From assembly GCF_948472415.1 (NCBI RefSeq), contig NZ_OX419519.1, forward strand, positions 3,906,001-3,970,000: a stretch of DNA of 64,000 bases. Reading direction: 5' to 3'. Below, piece after piece: positions 16,893-29,376 of the stretch. Positions within the stretch are counted from its first letter, which is position 1; each line of letters starts with the position of its first letter. Source of the stretch: Kitasatospora fiedleri (GTDB lineage Bacteria > Actinomycetota > Actinomycetes > Streptomycetales > Streptomycetaceae). A program made the translations under genes and the position numbers. The notes below the pieces were generated by a model. That model was not told the DNA's origin. It saw only the letters and a list, made by a program, of their open reading frames with translations, and searched no databases.

Positions 16893-18028
16893 ATGCACGT
16901 CGCGCACCTGTCGCTCGCCGACTTCCGTTCCTACGCCCGGGTCGAGGTCCCGCTCGACCCGGGCGTCACCGCGTTCGTCGGCCCCAACGGGCAGGGCAAG
17001 ACCAACCTGGTCGAGGCGGTCGGCTACGTCGCCACCCTGGGCAGCCACCGGGTGGCCACCGACGCCCCGCTGATCCGGCTCGGCGCCGAGCGGGCGGTGA
17101 TCCGGGCGAACGTGGTCTCCCAGGGCGGCCGTTCCACCCTGGTCGAGCTGGAGCTCACCGCCGGCAAGGCCAACCGGGCCCGGCTGAACCGCTCCGACAG
17201 CGTCCGCCCGCGCGACGTGCTGGGCGTGCTGCGCACCGTGCTGTTCGCCCCGAGGACCTCGCCCTGGTGAAGGGCGACCCGGCCGAGCGCCGGCGCTTCC
17301 TGGACGAGCTGCTGACCGCCCGGGCCCCCCGGCTGGCCGGGGTGCGCTCCGACTACGAGCGGGTGCTCAAGCAGCGCAACGCCCTGCTGCGGACCGCCGC
17401 GGCGGCCCGCCGGGCCGGCGGCGGCAAGGCCGCCGACCTGGCCACCCTGGAGGTCTGGGACGGCCACCTGGCCCGGTCCGGCGCCGAGCTGACCGCCTTC
17501 CGCATCCAGCTGGTGGCCGCCCTGCAGCCGCTGGTCGCCGAGGCGTACCGCCAGCTCGCCCCCGGCGCCGGCGACACCGTGCTGGAGTACCGCTCCTCCT
17601 TCGAGGGCGAGCTGCCCACCAGCCGCGAACAGGCCGAGCAGCAGCTGCTGGAGGCCCTGCGCGGGACGCGCCGGCAGGAGATCGAGCGCGGCCTGACCCT
17701 GGTCGGCCCGCACCGCGACGAGCTGCTGCTGCGGCTGGGCCCGCTGCCCGCCAAGGGCTACGCCAGCCACGGCGAGTCCTGGTCCTACGCGCTGGCGCTG
17801 CGGCTGGCCTCGTACGAGCTGCTGCGGGCCGAGGGCGGCGAGCCGGTGCTGGTGCTGGACGACGTGTTCGCCGAGCTGGACGCCCGCCGCCGGGACCGGC
17901 TGGCCGAGCTGGTGGCCGGCGGCGAGCAGGTGCTGGTCACCGCCGCGGTGGCCGAGGACGTGCCGAAGGCGCTGCACGGGGCCCGGTACGGCGTCTCGGG
18001 CGGCACAGTGGACCGGCTGACCCCGTGA
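16893..18028 (+). pseudogene. recF: recF, DNA replication and repair protein, interrupted by a one-base frameshift
   Basis: RecF is an SMC-like ATPase that helps load RecA at single-strand gaps. The 5' part (from ATG 16893) has Walker A ([13 protein letters not shown]) and reads normally to LRTVLFAP. It then shifts frame at the C run 17248-17251 and hits a stop at 17268-17270. The remainder continues perfectly in another frame ([20 protein letters not shown] ... signature region, then Walker [20 protein letters not shown]) to the stop at 18028. One missing C would restore a 378-residue RecF of normal size. Either a sequencing slip or a real mutation is possible. All other conserved parts are intact, favouring an error or a very recent event. 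Confidence 0.93.
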
Positions 18029-18095
18029 GCCCCGGGAACCACGTACCCTGGGCGGCTCGTCGGAGGAGTCGTCCACAGCCTGGGGAGGGAGCGTG

Positions 18096-18608
18096 ATGGC
18101 GGAGGGGTCGGAGCTTTCGGGGGTGGACCTGGCCCGGGTGGCGCTGCGCGCGGCCAAGGAGCAGGCCCGGCAGCGCGGGGAGCAGGTGCGCGAGCGGCGG
18201 GAGGCCAAGCGGACCGGGCTGCGCAGCGGTGCCCGCGCGGACGGCCGGGACCCGGTGCCGCTGGGGGCCGCGCTGAACCGGCTGATCACCGAGCGGGGCT
18301 GGGAGGCGCCCGCCGCGGTGGGCGGGGTGATGGGCCGCTGGTCGCAGATCGTCGGGCCGGACATCGCCGCGCACTGTGAGCCCAAGTCGTACGCGGAGGC
18401 CGAGGCGGTGCTCACCGTGCAGTGCGACTCCACCGCCTGGGCGACTCAACTCCGGCTGCTGGCGCGGCAGTTGGTGGCCCGGCTGAATCACGAGCTGGGG
18501 CACGGCACGGTCCGGGTGATCAAGGTGCTGGGGCCGGACGCCCCGGTGCGCGGTTACGGGCGGTTGCGCGCGCCCGGCAGCAAGGGCCCGGGTGACACCT
18601 GGGGCTGA
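18096..18608 (+). CDS. DUF721 (DciA-like) family protein
   Basis: A 170-residue protein. The N-terminus is charged and predicted helical (LARVALRAAKEQARQRGEQV, then Arg-rich). The C-terminal half is the DUF721 domain, with the typical WSQIVGPDIAAHCEP and LTVQCDSTAWATQLRLLA. DUF721 proteins between recF and gyrB in actinobacteria are related to DciA, a loader of the replicative helicase; that function is family knowledge and unproven here. I chose ATG 18096 over GTG 18093 because GGGAGGGAG then has better spacing. A DnaA-box-like TCGTCCACA lies at 18069-18077, in the leader. Confidence 0.9.
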   Translation: MAEGSELSGVDLARVALRAAKEQARQRGEQVRERREAKRTGLRSGARADGRDPVPLGAALNRLITERGWEAPAAVGGVMGRWSQIVGPDIAAHCEPKSYAEAEAVLTVQCDSTAWATQLRLLARQLVARLNHELGHGTVRVIKVLGPDAPVRGYGRLRAPGSKGPGDTWG

Positions 18609-18773
18609 CCCCGGTGCGGCGGACCGGGATCTTCCGGAATCGCTGGCGGCCCGTCCAGGCGCTCTGAGCCCCCCTGGCGAGTATCGGGACACGTCCCGAG
18701 GGGATTCAGGGCGGCACATCTGCCCTCAGAGGCTGCCAAACGCCCCTCTCTGTCGGTCGTACCGGTAGACTGA

Positions 18774-20873
<2,100 letters not shown>

Positions 20874-20910
20874 CGTCCGCCCAGGATCGTTGAAAGGAAA
20901 CTGACCACCA

Positions 20911-23511
<2,601 letters not shown>

Positions 23512-23524
23512 CGCACGGACGCGC

Positions 23525-23567
23525 ACCGTGGTGCCCGCCCCGCCGGTGGCGGGGCGGGCACCACGGT
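23525..23567 (+). terminator. Hairpin terminator after gyrA
   Basis: A perfect 20-bp stem (23525-23544 with 23548-23567, beginning ACCGTGGTGCCCGCC) and a 3-base loop lie 13 bases past the gyrA stop. Confidence 0.8.
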
Positions 23568-23658
23568 CTGACCGCGGGCCACCGGGGTACGCGGAGCACG
23601 AGCACAACACGGACCAGGGCGGTGCGATCGCCCTGGCGGACGGTTCGGGAGGACCACG

Positions 23659-24306
23659 GTGAGCGGAGCCACGGGTGCTGGAGGTGCCACGGGCGGCCTG
23701 GCGGGCGGGCCGGGCGGAACCGCCCAGCAGTCCTACGGGGGCCAGACCCCGCCTCCCCCGCCGAGCGCGCCGCCCGCGGGCGGCTTCTCCCAGCCCACCA
23801 CCTACGCCAAGGGCCAGCCCACCCCGCCGCGCGGCACCCGCGTCCCGGGCGCTCCCGGCACTCCCGGCGCCCCCGGGCAGAGCGGCGGCCAGCCCCGCCG
23901 CCCCGGCCCGTCCGGCGGCGGCACCGGCCGGACCCGCAAGGCCCGGCTGCGGGTCACCAAGGCCGACCCGTGGTCGGTGATGAAGGTCAGCTTCCTGCTC
24001 TCGCTGGCCCTCGGCGTGATCATCATCGTGGCCGCCGCGGTGCTCTGGATGACCCTGGACGGCCTCGGCGTCTTCTCCTCGCTGAGCAGCACCCTGAAGG
24101 ACGTCACCGGCAGCGGCGGCGACAGCTCCGGCGCCTTCGACCTGATGGACTACATCGGGTTCGGCAAGGTCATGCTCTTCACCGTGCTGATCGCGCTGGT
24201 CGACATCGTCCTGATGACCGCGCTGGCCACCCTCGCCGCGTTCATCTACAACTCGGCGGCGGGCTTCACCGGCGGCATCGAACTGACCCTCGCCGAAGAA
24301 GACTGA
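23659..24306 (+). CDS. DUF3566 domain-containing membrane protein
   Basis: A 215-residue protein with a Gly/Pro/Gln-rich cytoplasmic N-terminus (residues 1-95), then a DUF3566 domain starting KARLRVTKADPWSVMKVSFL. Two transmembrane helices are visible, near residues 110-135 and 170-200. It is the usual neighbour of gyrA in actinobacteria (mycobacterial Rv0007). The function is unknown; mycobacterial relatives have been linked to the growth and division machinery only by context. The GTG start follows GGGAGGACCACG. Confidence 0.9.
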   Translation: MSGATGAGGATGGLAGGPGGTAQQSYGGQTPPPPPSAPPAGGFSQPTTYAKGQPTPPRGTRVPGAPGTPGAPGQSGGQPRRPGPSGGGTGRTRKARLRVTKADPWSVMKVSFLLSLALGVIIIVAAAVLWMTLDGLGVFSSLSSTLKDVTGSGGDSSGAFDLMDYIGFGKVMLFTVLIALVDIVLMTALATLAAFIYNSAAGFTGGIELTLAEED

Positions 24307-24333
24307 TTCCGCGTCAGCCAGGCGGAATTCCCG

Positions 24334-24366
24334 GGGCCCCGGAGGCTGTTGAAGCCTCCGGGGCCC
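24334..24366 (+). terminator. Hairpin terminator after the DUF3566 gene
   Basis: A perfect 14-bp stem (GGGCCCCGGAGGCT at 24334-24347 with 24353-24366) and 5-base loop, followed by a short TTCGTCG stretch. Confidence 0.8.
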
Positions 24367-24531
24367 TTCGTCGTCCCCGGTGCAATCGGGTGACCGCCCG
24401 GCGTGCCGGGGCCGCGTTCCGGCCCGCAGTGCAGAGACAGGTGGAAGAACGGGAACGGTCAGCGGGCCGCCCGGCCGCCTCCGGCGGTCACCGGGCGTCC
24501 CGGACGGGAACGACTGGTCGGAGGGGCCGTC

Positions 24532-25914
24532 ATGGCGCAGCACGCACAGCAACTGGTCGACGCGGTGGAGGGACTGATCGGCCGTCCGATCCCGCTGCGG
24601 GTCCGCGCCTGGGACGGCTCCGAGGCCGGCCCGTCCGGAGCCCCCACCATCGTCCTGCGCAACCGCCGCGCCCTGCGCCGGCTGCTCTGGTCCCCGGGCG
24701 AGCTCGGCCTGGCCCGCGCCTACGTCTCCGGGGACCTCGAAGTCGCCCCCGACACCGACCTGTACGAGGTGCTGGCCGCCGTCTCCTCCTTCGCCGAGGA
24801 CCGGGACGCCCCCCGCCCGCAGGTCGGCCCCCGCCAGTACCTCGGCGCCCCCGGCCGCCGGCTGCTCGGCACGGCCCTGCGGCAGGGTCTCCTCGGCCCG
24901 AACCCGGCGCCCCCCGCCGAGGAGGTCGGGCGCCGCCGCGGCCGGCTGCACAGCCGCCACCGGGACCGCGCCGCGATCAGCCACCACTACGACGTCGGCA
25001 ACGACTTCTACCGGCTCGTCCTCGGCCCCACCATGGTCTACTCCTGCGCCTACTGGGAGCCCGCCGCCAAGAGCCTGGAGGACGCCCAGACCGCCAAGCT
25101 CGACCTGATCTGCCGCAAGCTCGGCCTGCGCCCCGGCACGCGCCTGCTGGACGTCGGCTGCGGCTGGGGCTCGCTGGTCCTGCACGCCGCCCGCCACTAC
25201 GGCGTCGAGGCGGTCGGGGTCTCCATCTCCACCGAGCAGGTCGCGCTGGCCCGGCAGCGGGTCGCGGAGGCCGGTCTCGCCGACCGGATCGAGATCCGGC
25301 TCCAGGACTACCGGGAGATCCCCGACGGCCCCTTCGACGCCATCTCCAGCGTCGGCATGGCCGAGCACGTCGGCTCCGCCCAGTACCTGGTCTACGCCCG
25401 CCACCTGTACGGCCTGCTCGCCCCCGGCGGCCGCCTGCTCAACCACCAGATCGCCCGCCGCCCGCTGCCGCCCGGCGAGGCGTACCGGCTCTCCCCCTTC
25501 ATCGACCGCTACGTCTTCCCCGACGGCGAGCTCTCCCCCGTCGGCACCACGGTCTCCCGGCTGGAGCAGGCCGGCTTCGAGGTCCGCGACGTCGAGGCCC
25601 TGCGCGAGCACTACGGCCGCACCCTGCGCGAGTGGGTCGCCAACCTGGAGGCGCGCTGGCCCGAGGCCGTCGCCCTGGCCGGCCGCGGCCGGGCCCGGGT
25701 CTGGCGCCTCTACATGGCCGCCTCCGCCGTCTCCTTCGAGCAGAACCACATCGGCGTCAACCAGGTCCTCGCCGTCCGCCCCACCCCCGTCGGCGGCTCC
25801 GGCCTCCCCCCGACCCGCCCCGAGTGGCTCGCCGAGTCCGCCGAGCCCGCTGAGCAGCACCGTCCGGAGGAGGCCCGGGATACGGATTTGGGAGATCGGC
25901 CGTCGGTCCGCTAA
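24532..25914 (+). CDS. Cyclopropane-fatty-acyl-phospholipid synthase family methyltransferase
   Basis: A 460-residue class I SAM-dependent methyltransferase of the CFA-synthase family. The N-terminal lipid-binding-like region has RALRRLLWSPGELGLARAYV. The catalytic part begins HYDVGNDFYRLVLGPTMVYS, with the SAM loop LLDVGCGWGSL near residue 207 and the active-site region SVGMAEHVG. It probably methylates unsaturated acyl chains of membrane lipids; the exact product (cyclopropane, branched or mycolate-like) is not determined. The ATG follows GGAGGGG. It ends 16 bases before tRNA-Ile and has its own upstream region after the gyrase terminators. Confidence 0.88.
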   Translation: MAQHAQQLVDAVEGLIGRPIPLRVRAWDGSEAGPSGAPTIVLRNRRALRRLLWSPGELGLARAYVSGDLEVAPDTDLYEVLAAVSSFAEDRDAPRPQVGPRQYLGAPGRRLLGTALRQGLLGPNPAPPAEEVGRRRGRLHSRHRDRAAISHHYDVGNDFYRLVLGPTMVYSCAYWEPAAKSLEDAQTAKLDLICRKLGLRPGTRLLDVGCGWGSLVLHAARHYGVEAVGVSISTEQVALARQRVAEAGLADRIEIRLQDYREIPDGPFDAISSVGMAEHVGSAQYLVYARHLYGLLAPGGRLLNHQIARRPLPPGEAYRLSPFIDRYVFPDGELSPVGTTVSRLEQAGFEVRDVEALREHYGRTLREWVANLEARWPEAVALAGRGRARVWRLYMAASAVSFEQNHIGVNQVLAVRPTPVGGSGLPPTRPEWLAESAEPAEQHRPEEARDTDLGDRPSVR

Positions 25915-25930
25915 TCTTTCAGTGCGGCAA

Positions 25931-26004
25931 GGGCCTATAGCTCAGACGGTTAGAGCGCTTCCCTGATAAGGAAGAGGCCACAGGTTCAAGTCCTGTTAGG
26001 CCCA
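25931..26004 (+). tRNA. tRNA-Ile (anticodon GAT)
   Basis: A 74-base cloverleaf: the acceptor GGGCCTA pairs with TAGGCCC, discriminator A is at 26004, the D-arm has AGCTCAGACGGTTAGAGC, the anticodon loop is CTGATAA, and the T-loop is GGTTCAAGTCC. CCA is not encoded. The gene stands alone, not within an rRNA operon. Confidence 0.97.
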
Positions 26005-26010
26005 CCGGCG

Positions 26011-26045
26011 CGAAGGCCCCGATCACCTGGTGATCGGGGCCTTCG
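26011..26045 (+). terminator. Hairpin terminator after tRNA-Ile
   Basis: A near-perfect inverted repeat (CGAAGGCCCCGATCACC at 26011-26027 with 26029-26045), starting 7 bases after the tRNA. The rest of 26046-26288 shows no gene. Confidence 0.8.
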
Positions 26046-26288
26046 ACGTGTTCCGCCCCGTAACCTCCCGCCCGCCCGCTCGTTATGCCCGGTGCGCAGA
26101 GGCAACACAGGGTGAGCTGACTCGAAACTGATGTGAAGTCGGGGATGGCCGGGCGACAGAACCGGCCATTGGGTGACGTGGGACGTAACGCGACCTCTGC
26201 TCCGGCCGGCGGATGATCCGGCCCCGCCCGCCCCGGGCGATCGGGCGGTTCCCACGTCATGTCTTCTTCCACCCTGTGAGGCACTCCC

Positions 26289-27323
26289 ATGTCCATGGAA
26301 GCCGCGCTGCTCGAATCCAGGACGCTCCGAAGCGGCCTGTGCGAGCGCACCGAAGTCCTCGACGAGGTCAAGGCCCTCGTCCTGCTGCCCGACGGGCTGT
26401 ACGTCACCACGCGGATGGTGGCGGACTACTTCGAGGTCGGCGAGAACATCATCCGAGCGGTGGTCCGACGCCACCGGCAGGAGCTGGAGAGCAACGGGTA
26501 CACCGTCCTCAAGCCTGTGGATAACTTCGAGGACCAGAGTTACAAGAAGTACTTCTGGCAGGTCAGCGGCCCGCAGGAGGCCGACCGGCAGTCCGGTGAG
26601 GCCGGGCGACCGGCGTACCCGGCCGAGGACCCCGAGGACCAGAGTTTCATGATGAAACTCTGGCAGGTCAGCGGTGCCGAAGGAGGTGAAGGGAGCCCCC
26701 GCGCGGAGGCCCCCCGCTGGTCCCCGCCTGTGGACAGCCCCTACGGCCGTCCCCAGGGCGGCGGCAACGGCGTCGCCCTCTACTCGCGGCGGGCCGTTCT
26801 GAACGTCGCGATGCTGCTGCGCGACAGCGAGGTGGCCCGGCGGGTGCGCGGGCGGCTGTTGGACGCGGTGGAGGCGGCGGCGCGGCCGGTGGTGGTGCCG
26901 CCGGTGGTGCACGCGTTCCGGGCGCGGCCGTGGCGGCGGTGGAGCGAGCTGCGGTGGGACGAGTACGAGGCGGGGCGGCGGGACCCGGCGGTGGAGGACT
27001 GGCGGCGGCGGATCGACGGGATGGAGCCGTTCGAGTCGCACCGGCCGGGGGAGTTCGAGCCGGTGGTGCCGGGGTACGCCGAGGAGCCGGAGTTCGCCTT
27101 CACGGCGGAGGACCTGCCGGCCGTAGTCTCGGGGCTGGTGGTCTCGGCCGGGTCGATCGAGCGGCGGCTCGACGCGCAGGGGCTGCTGACCACCGCGCTC
27201 GGTGAGCGGACCTCCCGGCAGGAGGCCCGCCTGGACGGGCTGGACACCCGGCTGGACGTCCTGTCCGCGGACGTGCGGGCGGTCCGGCGCGAGCTGGCCC
27301 GGCTGCGGCGGCGCAAGCGGTAG
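26289..27323 (+). CDS. Putative DNA-binding protein, phage-antirepressor-like, with an internal repeat
   Basis: I do not firmly recognise this 344-residue protein. Residues 35-72 look like a winged or helix-turn-helix DNA reader (LYVTTRMVADYFEVGENIIR). Residues 165-195 (LYSRRAVLNVAMLLRDSEVA) resemble the segment that follows such HTHs in phage antirepressor or Bro/ORF6N-like proteins. Between them a 14-residue unit occurs twice, EDQSYKKYFWQVSG (81-94) and EDQSFMMKLWQVSG (116-129), with identical ends and a different centre. The C-terminal 55 residues form a predicted coiled coil ending RRRKR. It is a lone gene between tRNA-Ile and tRNA-Ala and carries two DnaA-box-like 9-mers (26516-26524, 26729-26737). 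Regulatory function is inference. Confidence 0.6.
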   Translation: MSMEAALLESRTLRSGLCERTEVLDEVKALVLLPDGLYVTTRMVADYFEVGENIIRAVVRRHRQELESNGYTVLKPVDNFEDQSYKKYFWQVSGPQEADRQSGEAGRPAYPAEDPEDQSFMMKLWQVSGAEGGEGSPRAEAPRWSPPVDSPYGRPQGGGNGVALYSRRAVLNVAMLLRDSEVARRVRGRLLDAVEAAARPVVVPPVVHAFRARPWRRWSELRWDEYEAGRRDPAVEDWRRRIDGMEPFESHRPGEFEPVVPGYAEEPEFAFTAEDLPAVVSGLVVSAGSIERRLDAQGLLTTALGERTSRQEARLDGLDTRLDVLSADVRAVRRELARLRRRKR

Positions 27324-27413
27324 CCGGTACGCGGTGGCCGGTAGCCGGTCGCAGGAGTACGGGGGCGCGTCGTCGGGCGGGAACGGCGGCGCGCCCGGGC
27401 GCGTTCTCGGGGC

Positions 27414-27803
27414 ATGGGGTTCTTCTGGGCGATGAGCCTGCCGGGCCTGGTCTGCGCGCTGGTGGCGCTGGCCTGCGTGGACCAGCTCGCGCTGCGGGCG
27501 CGCCGGAGCCGCTGGGTGCCCTGGCGCGGGACGGGGCGGGAGGGCCAGGTCTCGGCGACCGGGTTCGAGCAGCTGCACGCCCAGTTCGCGGCCGGTAAGC
27601 AGGCCGAGCTGGAGCAGCGGAGGACCACGCTGATGCTCCGGGACGAGGAGGGCGATGCCGCTCCGCCGCGTTCGACGGTGGACCTGGACGGCGGGGTCGC
27701 GGTGATCCGGGCCGAGCGTTCGCAGTCGGACGATCGTACTGATGTCGGTGGGTCAAAGCCGGTGGCGGATCGGTCGGTTGGCGGTGGCGGGGGCCGCTCT
27801 TGA
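27414..27803 (+). CDS. Small membrane-anchored protein (DUF6191-like)
   Basis: A 129-residue protein with one N-terminal hydrophobic helix (SLPGLVCALVALACVDQLAL, about residues 8-27), then a basic, charged cytoplasmic region (RARRSRWVPWRG, then ATGFEQLHAQFAAGKQAELEQ). The C-terminus is of low complexity. It resembles small streptomycete proteins annotated DUF6191; the function is unknown. No strong ribosome site precedes the ATG, so a start a few codons later (MSLPGL) is possible. Confidence 0.6.
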   Translation: MGFFWAMSLPGLVCALVALACVDQLALRARRSRWVPWRGTGREGQVSATGFEQLHAQFAAGKQAELEQRRTTLMLRDEEGDAAPPRSTVDLDGGVAVIRAERSQSDDRTDVGGSKPVADRSVGGGGGRS

Positions 27804-27903
27804 AGGGGTTACCGGTGTGTATCATCGGCCCCAGGGCGGTCTGCACCCTGGCCGCTGGTTCGTGCTCCTACATCCAAGTAAGCAAGAAGGACGAGGTCCC
27901 GCG

Positions 27904-28032
27904 GTGAAGAAGCTTCTCCTGGTCGCCCTGGTCGCCCTCGGCGGCTTCTTTGTCTACCGTCAGGTCCAGGCGGACCGTGCCGAGCAGGACCTGTGGACCG
28001 AGGCGACCGACCCGGTCCCCGCCGACCGCTGA
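27904..28032 (+). CDS. DLW-39 family small membrane protein
   Basis: A 42-residue peptide: a single hydrophobic helix (KKLLLVALVALGGFFVYRQV) followed by the conserved QADRAEQDLWTEAT, which contains the DLW triplet that names this actinobacterial family. The GTG start is preceded by AAGGACGAGG. The family has no known function. It lies about 110 bases before tRNA-Ala, its usual neighbourhood in streptomycetes. Confidence 0.85.
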   Translation: MKKLLLVALVALGGFFVYRQVQADRAEQDLWTEATDPVPADR

Positions 28033-28142
28033 GCGCCGACTGACGAAGTCTTTCTCGGACCGGCCCGCGGAGCACGGGCCGCGGCCGGTCCGAAACCCGC
28101 GTGGGCGGCTGCCCGGGAGCGGGTAGGCTGTCCCCGTTGCTC

Positions 28143-28215
28143 GGGGCCTTAGCTCAGTTGGTAGAGCGCTGTCTTTGCATGGCAGATGTCAGGGGTTCGA
28201 CTCCCCTAGGCTCCA
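28143..28215 (+). tRNA. tRNA-Ala (anticodon TGC)
   Basis: A 73-base cloverleaf. GGGGCCT pairs with AGGCTCC (one G-T pair), the discriminator is A at 28215, the anticodon loop is TTTGCAT, and the T-arm is AGGGGTTCGACTCCCCT. CCA is not encoded. Confidence 0.97.
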
Positions 28216-28223
28216 CAGTCGAC

Positions 28224-28262
28224 GAACGGCCCCCGACCTGGTGAACAGGTCGGGGGCCGTTC
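28224..28262. terminator. Terminator hairpin between tRNA-Ala and the convergent DUF5324 gene
   Basis: A perfect 17-bp stem (GAACGGCCCCCGACCTG at 28224-28240 with 28246-28262) and 5-base loop. It can end the rightward tRNA transcript and the leftward gene that stops at 28290. Confidence 0.85.
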
Positions 28263-28289
28263 GCGTGCCCGGGGACTTCCGGGGCGGGG

Positions 28290-29213
28290 TCAGTGCGGCT
28301 TGCGCGGGTCGTGCGGCTTGGGGTGGTCGTCGTCGGCGTGCTCGTCCTCCGACCGGGAGGCGACCTCCGGGTCGGCCGGTGCGCCGGGCTCGTCGAGCGG
28401 GACGGAGCCGTTGAGCACCGCGCCGCCGACCGTGCCGCCCACCGGGCCGCCGGCCGCGCTGCCGGGAGCGGTGGGCGCCGTGGAGTCCGCGGCGGCCGTG
28501 GTGCCGGTGGCGGCCGTGCCGGAGGGGACGGGGGAGAGGGTGGGCGCGGCAGCCGGAGCCGGGGGCTCGGTCAGCCACTCGGGGTTGTTCTGCTTGCGGT
28601 ACCACTGCCAGGCCAGCACGCCGGTGCCGATGGCCAGGGTGCCGGCCACCGCGAGGGCGGTGGCCCAGCCGTTGCGGTGCTGCTTCTTGGCGTTCTTGGC
28701 GGCCAGCTTGCTGATCTCGGCGGAGCTGACGTGGCCGTGCAGGGCGGTGACCGCGGCGGCGCCGCGGGTCTGCGCCTCCAGGGCGATCGGAGTGATGTTC
28801 TCCTTGGCGGCCTGGAAGGTCTCGGTGACCTTGGGCACCACGGTGGCCCGGGCCTGTCCGGCGGCCTGGCCGGCCGACAGCTTGGCGGTCAGGGCGGCCT
28901 CCTGGGCCCGGTGTGCGGCCCGGAGCGCGGCCTTCTGGGTCTCCGGGGGGAGGCTGGCGAAGGCGTGCTCCAGGTGCGGTGCGACGTACTTGGCGTACTG
29001 CACCCGGGCGGTGTGCGCGGCCTGGCCGGCTCCGACCTTGGCCTGGGCTCCGGCGGCGGCGGCCTTGGGGCCGAACGCCTCCAGCTTGGGGCCGAGCAGC
29101 TGCTTGGCCTCCTCCGCGTAGTGCAGCGCAGCCTCCTTGGCAGAAACGGCGTAGGGCGCCACGGCGTCCTTCGCCCGTCCGGCGGTCTCGCGCGCGGTGT
29201 CCGTACGGCTCAC
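28290..29213 (-). CDS. DUF5324 family membrane-anchored protein
   Basis: A 307-residue protein, Ala-rich and helical over residues 1-180 (AKDAVAPYAVSAKEAALHYA, YAKYVAPHLEHAFASLPPET), reminiscent of LEA/apolipophorin-like amphipathic helices. One membrane helix follows (WATALAVAGTLAIGTGVLAW, about residues 193-212), then a Pro/Ala/Thr-rich and acidic His-containing tail. The family is restricted to streptomycete-like actinobacteria and has no known function. GTG at 29213 is the start because GAAGGAGAAG precedes it; the open frame continues upstream without a ribosome site. It is divergent from the cyclophilin gene. Confidence 0.8.
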   Translation of the reverse strand: MSRTDTARETAGRAKDAVAPYAVSAKEAALHYAEEAKQLLGPKLEAFGPKAAAAGAQAKVGAGQAAHTARVQYAKYVAPHLEHAFASLPPETQKAALRAAHRAQEAALTAKLSAGQAAGQARATVVPKVTETFQAAKENITPIALEAQTRGAAAVTALHGHVSSAEISKLAAKNAKKQHRNGWATALAVAGTLAIGTGVLAWQWYRKQNNPEWLTEPPAPAAAPTLSPVPSGTAATGTTAAADSTAPTAPGSAAGGPVGGTVGGAVLNGSVPLDEPGAPADPEVASRSEDEHADDDHPKPHDPRKPH

Positions 29214-29376
29214 GGGCTTCTCCTTCTCGGCGGGTGTCCGGCGTCCGGTACGCACCTTTCCACCTGCTAGGAGATCATGCATCGGGCTTGCCGACCGGGC
29301 ACCTCCGGCTGAGCCGTCCGCGAGCCGCGTGGGATGATTCATCAGATAGTCAGGCAAGAGAGAAGAAGGTACTGCT

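Noticed and set aside
17271-18028. Downstream recF part as an independent gene
   Set aside because: It has no start codon with a ribosome site at its beginning and continues the RecF sequence exactly where the first part stops.
18743-18771. Possible gyrB promoter with TAGACT at 18766-18771
   Set aside because: No acceptable -35 hexamer lies 16-19 bases upstream, so I do not report it.
26642-26660. GAGTTTCATGATGAAACTC considered as a parS site
   Set aside because: It has an odd-length centre and ATGAT instead of ACGT, so the half-sites are out of register for ParB. Kept only as a repeat-centre palindrome.
25931-27323. tRNA-Ile and the following odd gene as an integrated element
   Set aside because: No integrase, no direct repeat of the tRNA 3' end and no composition shift were seen across 26005-28142.
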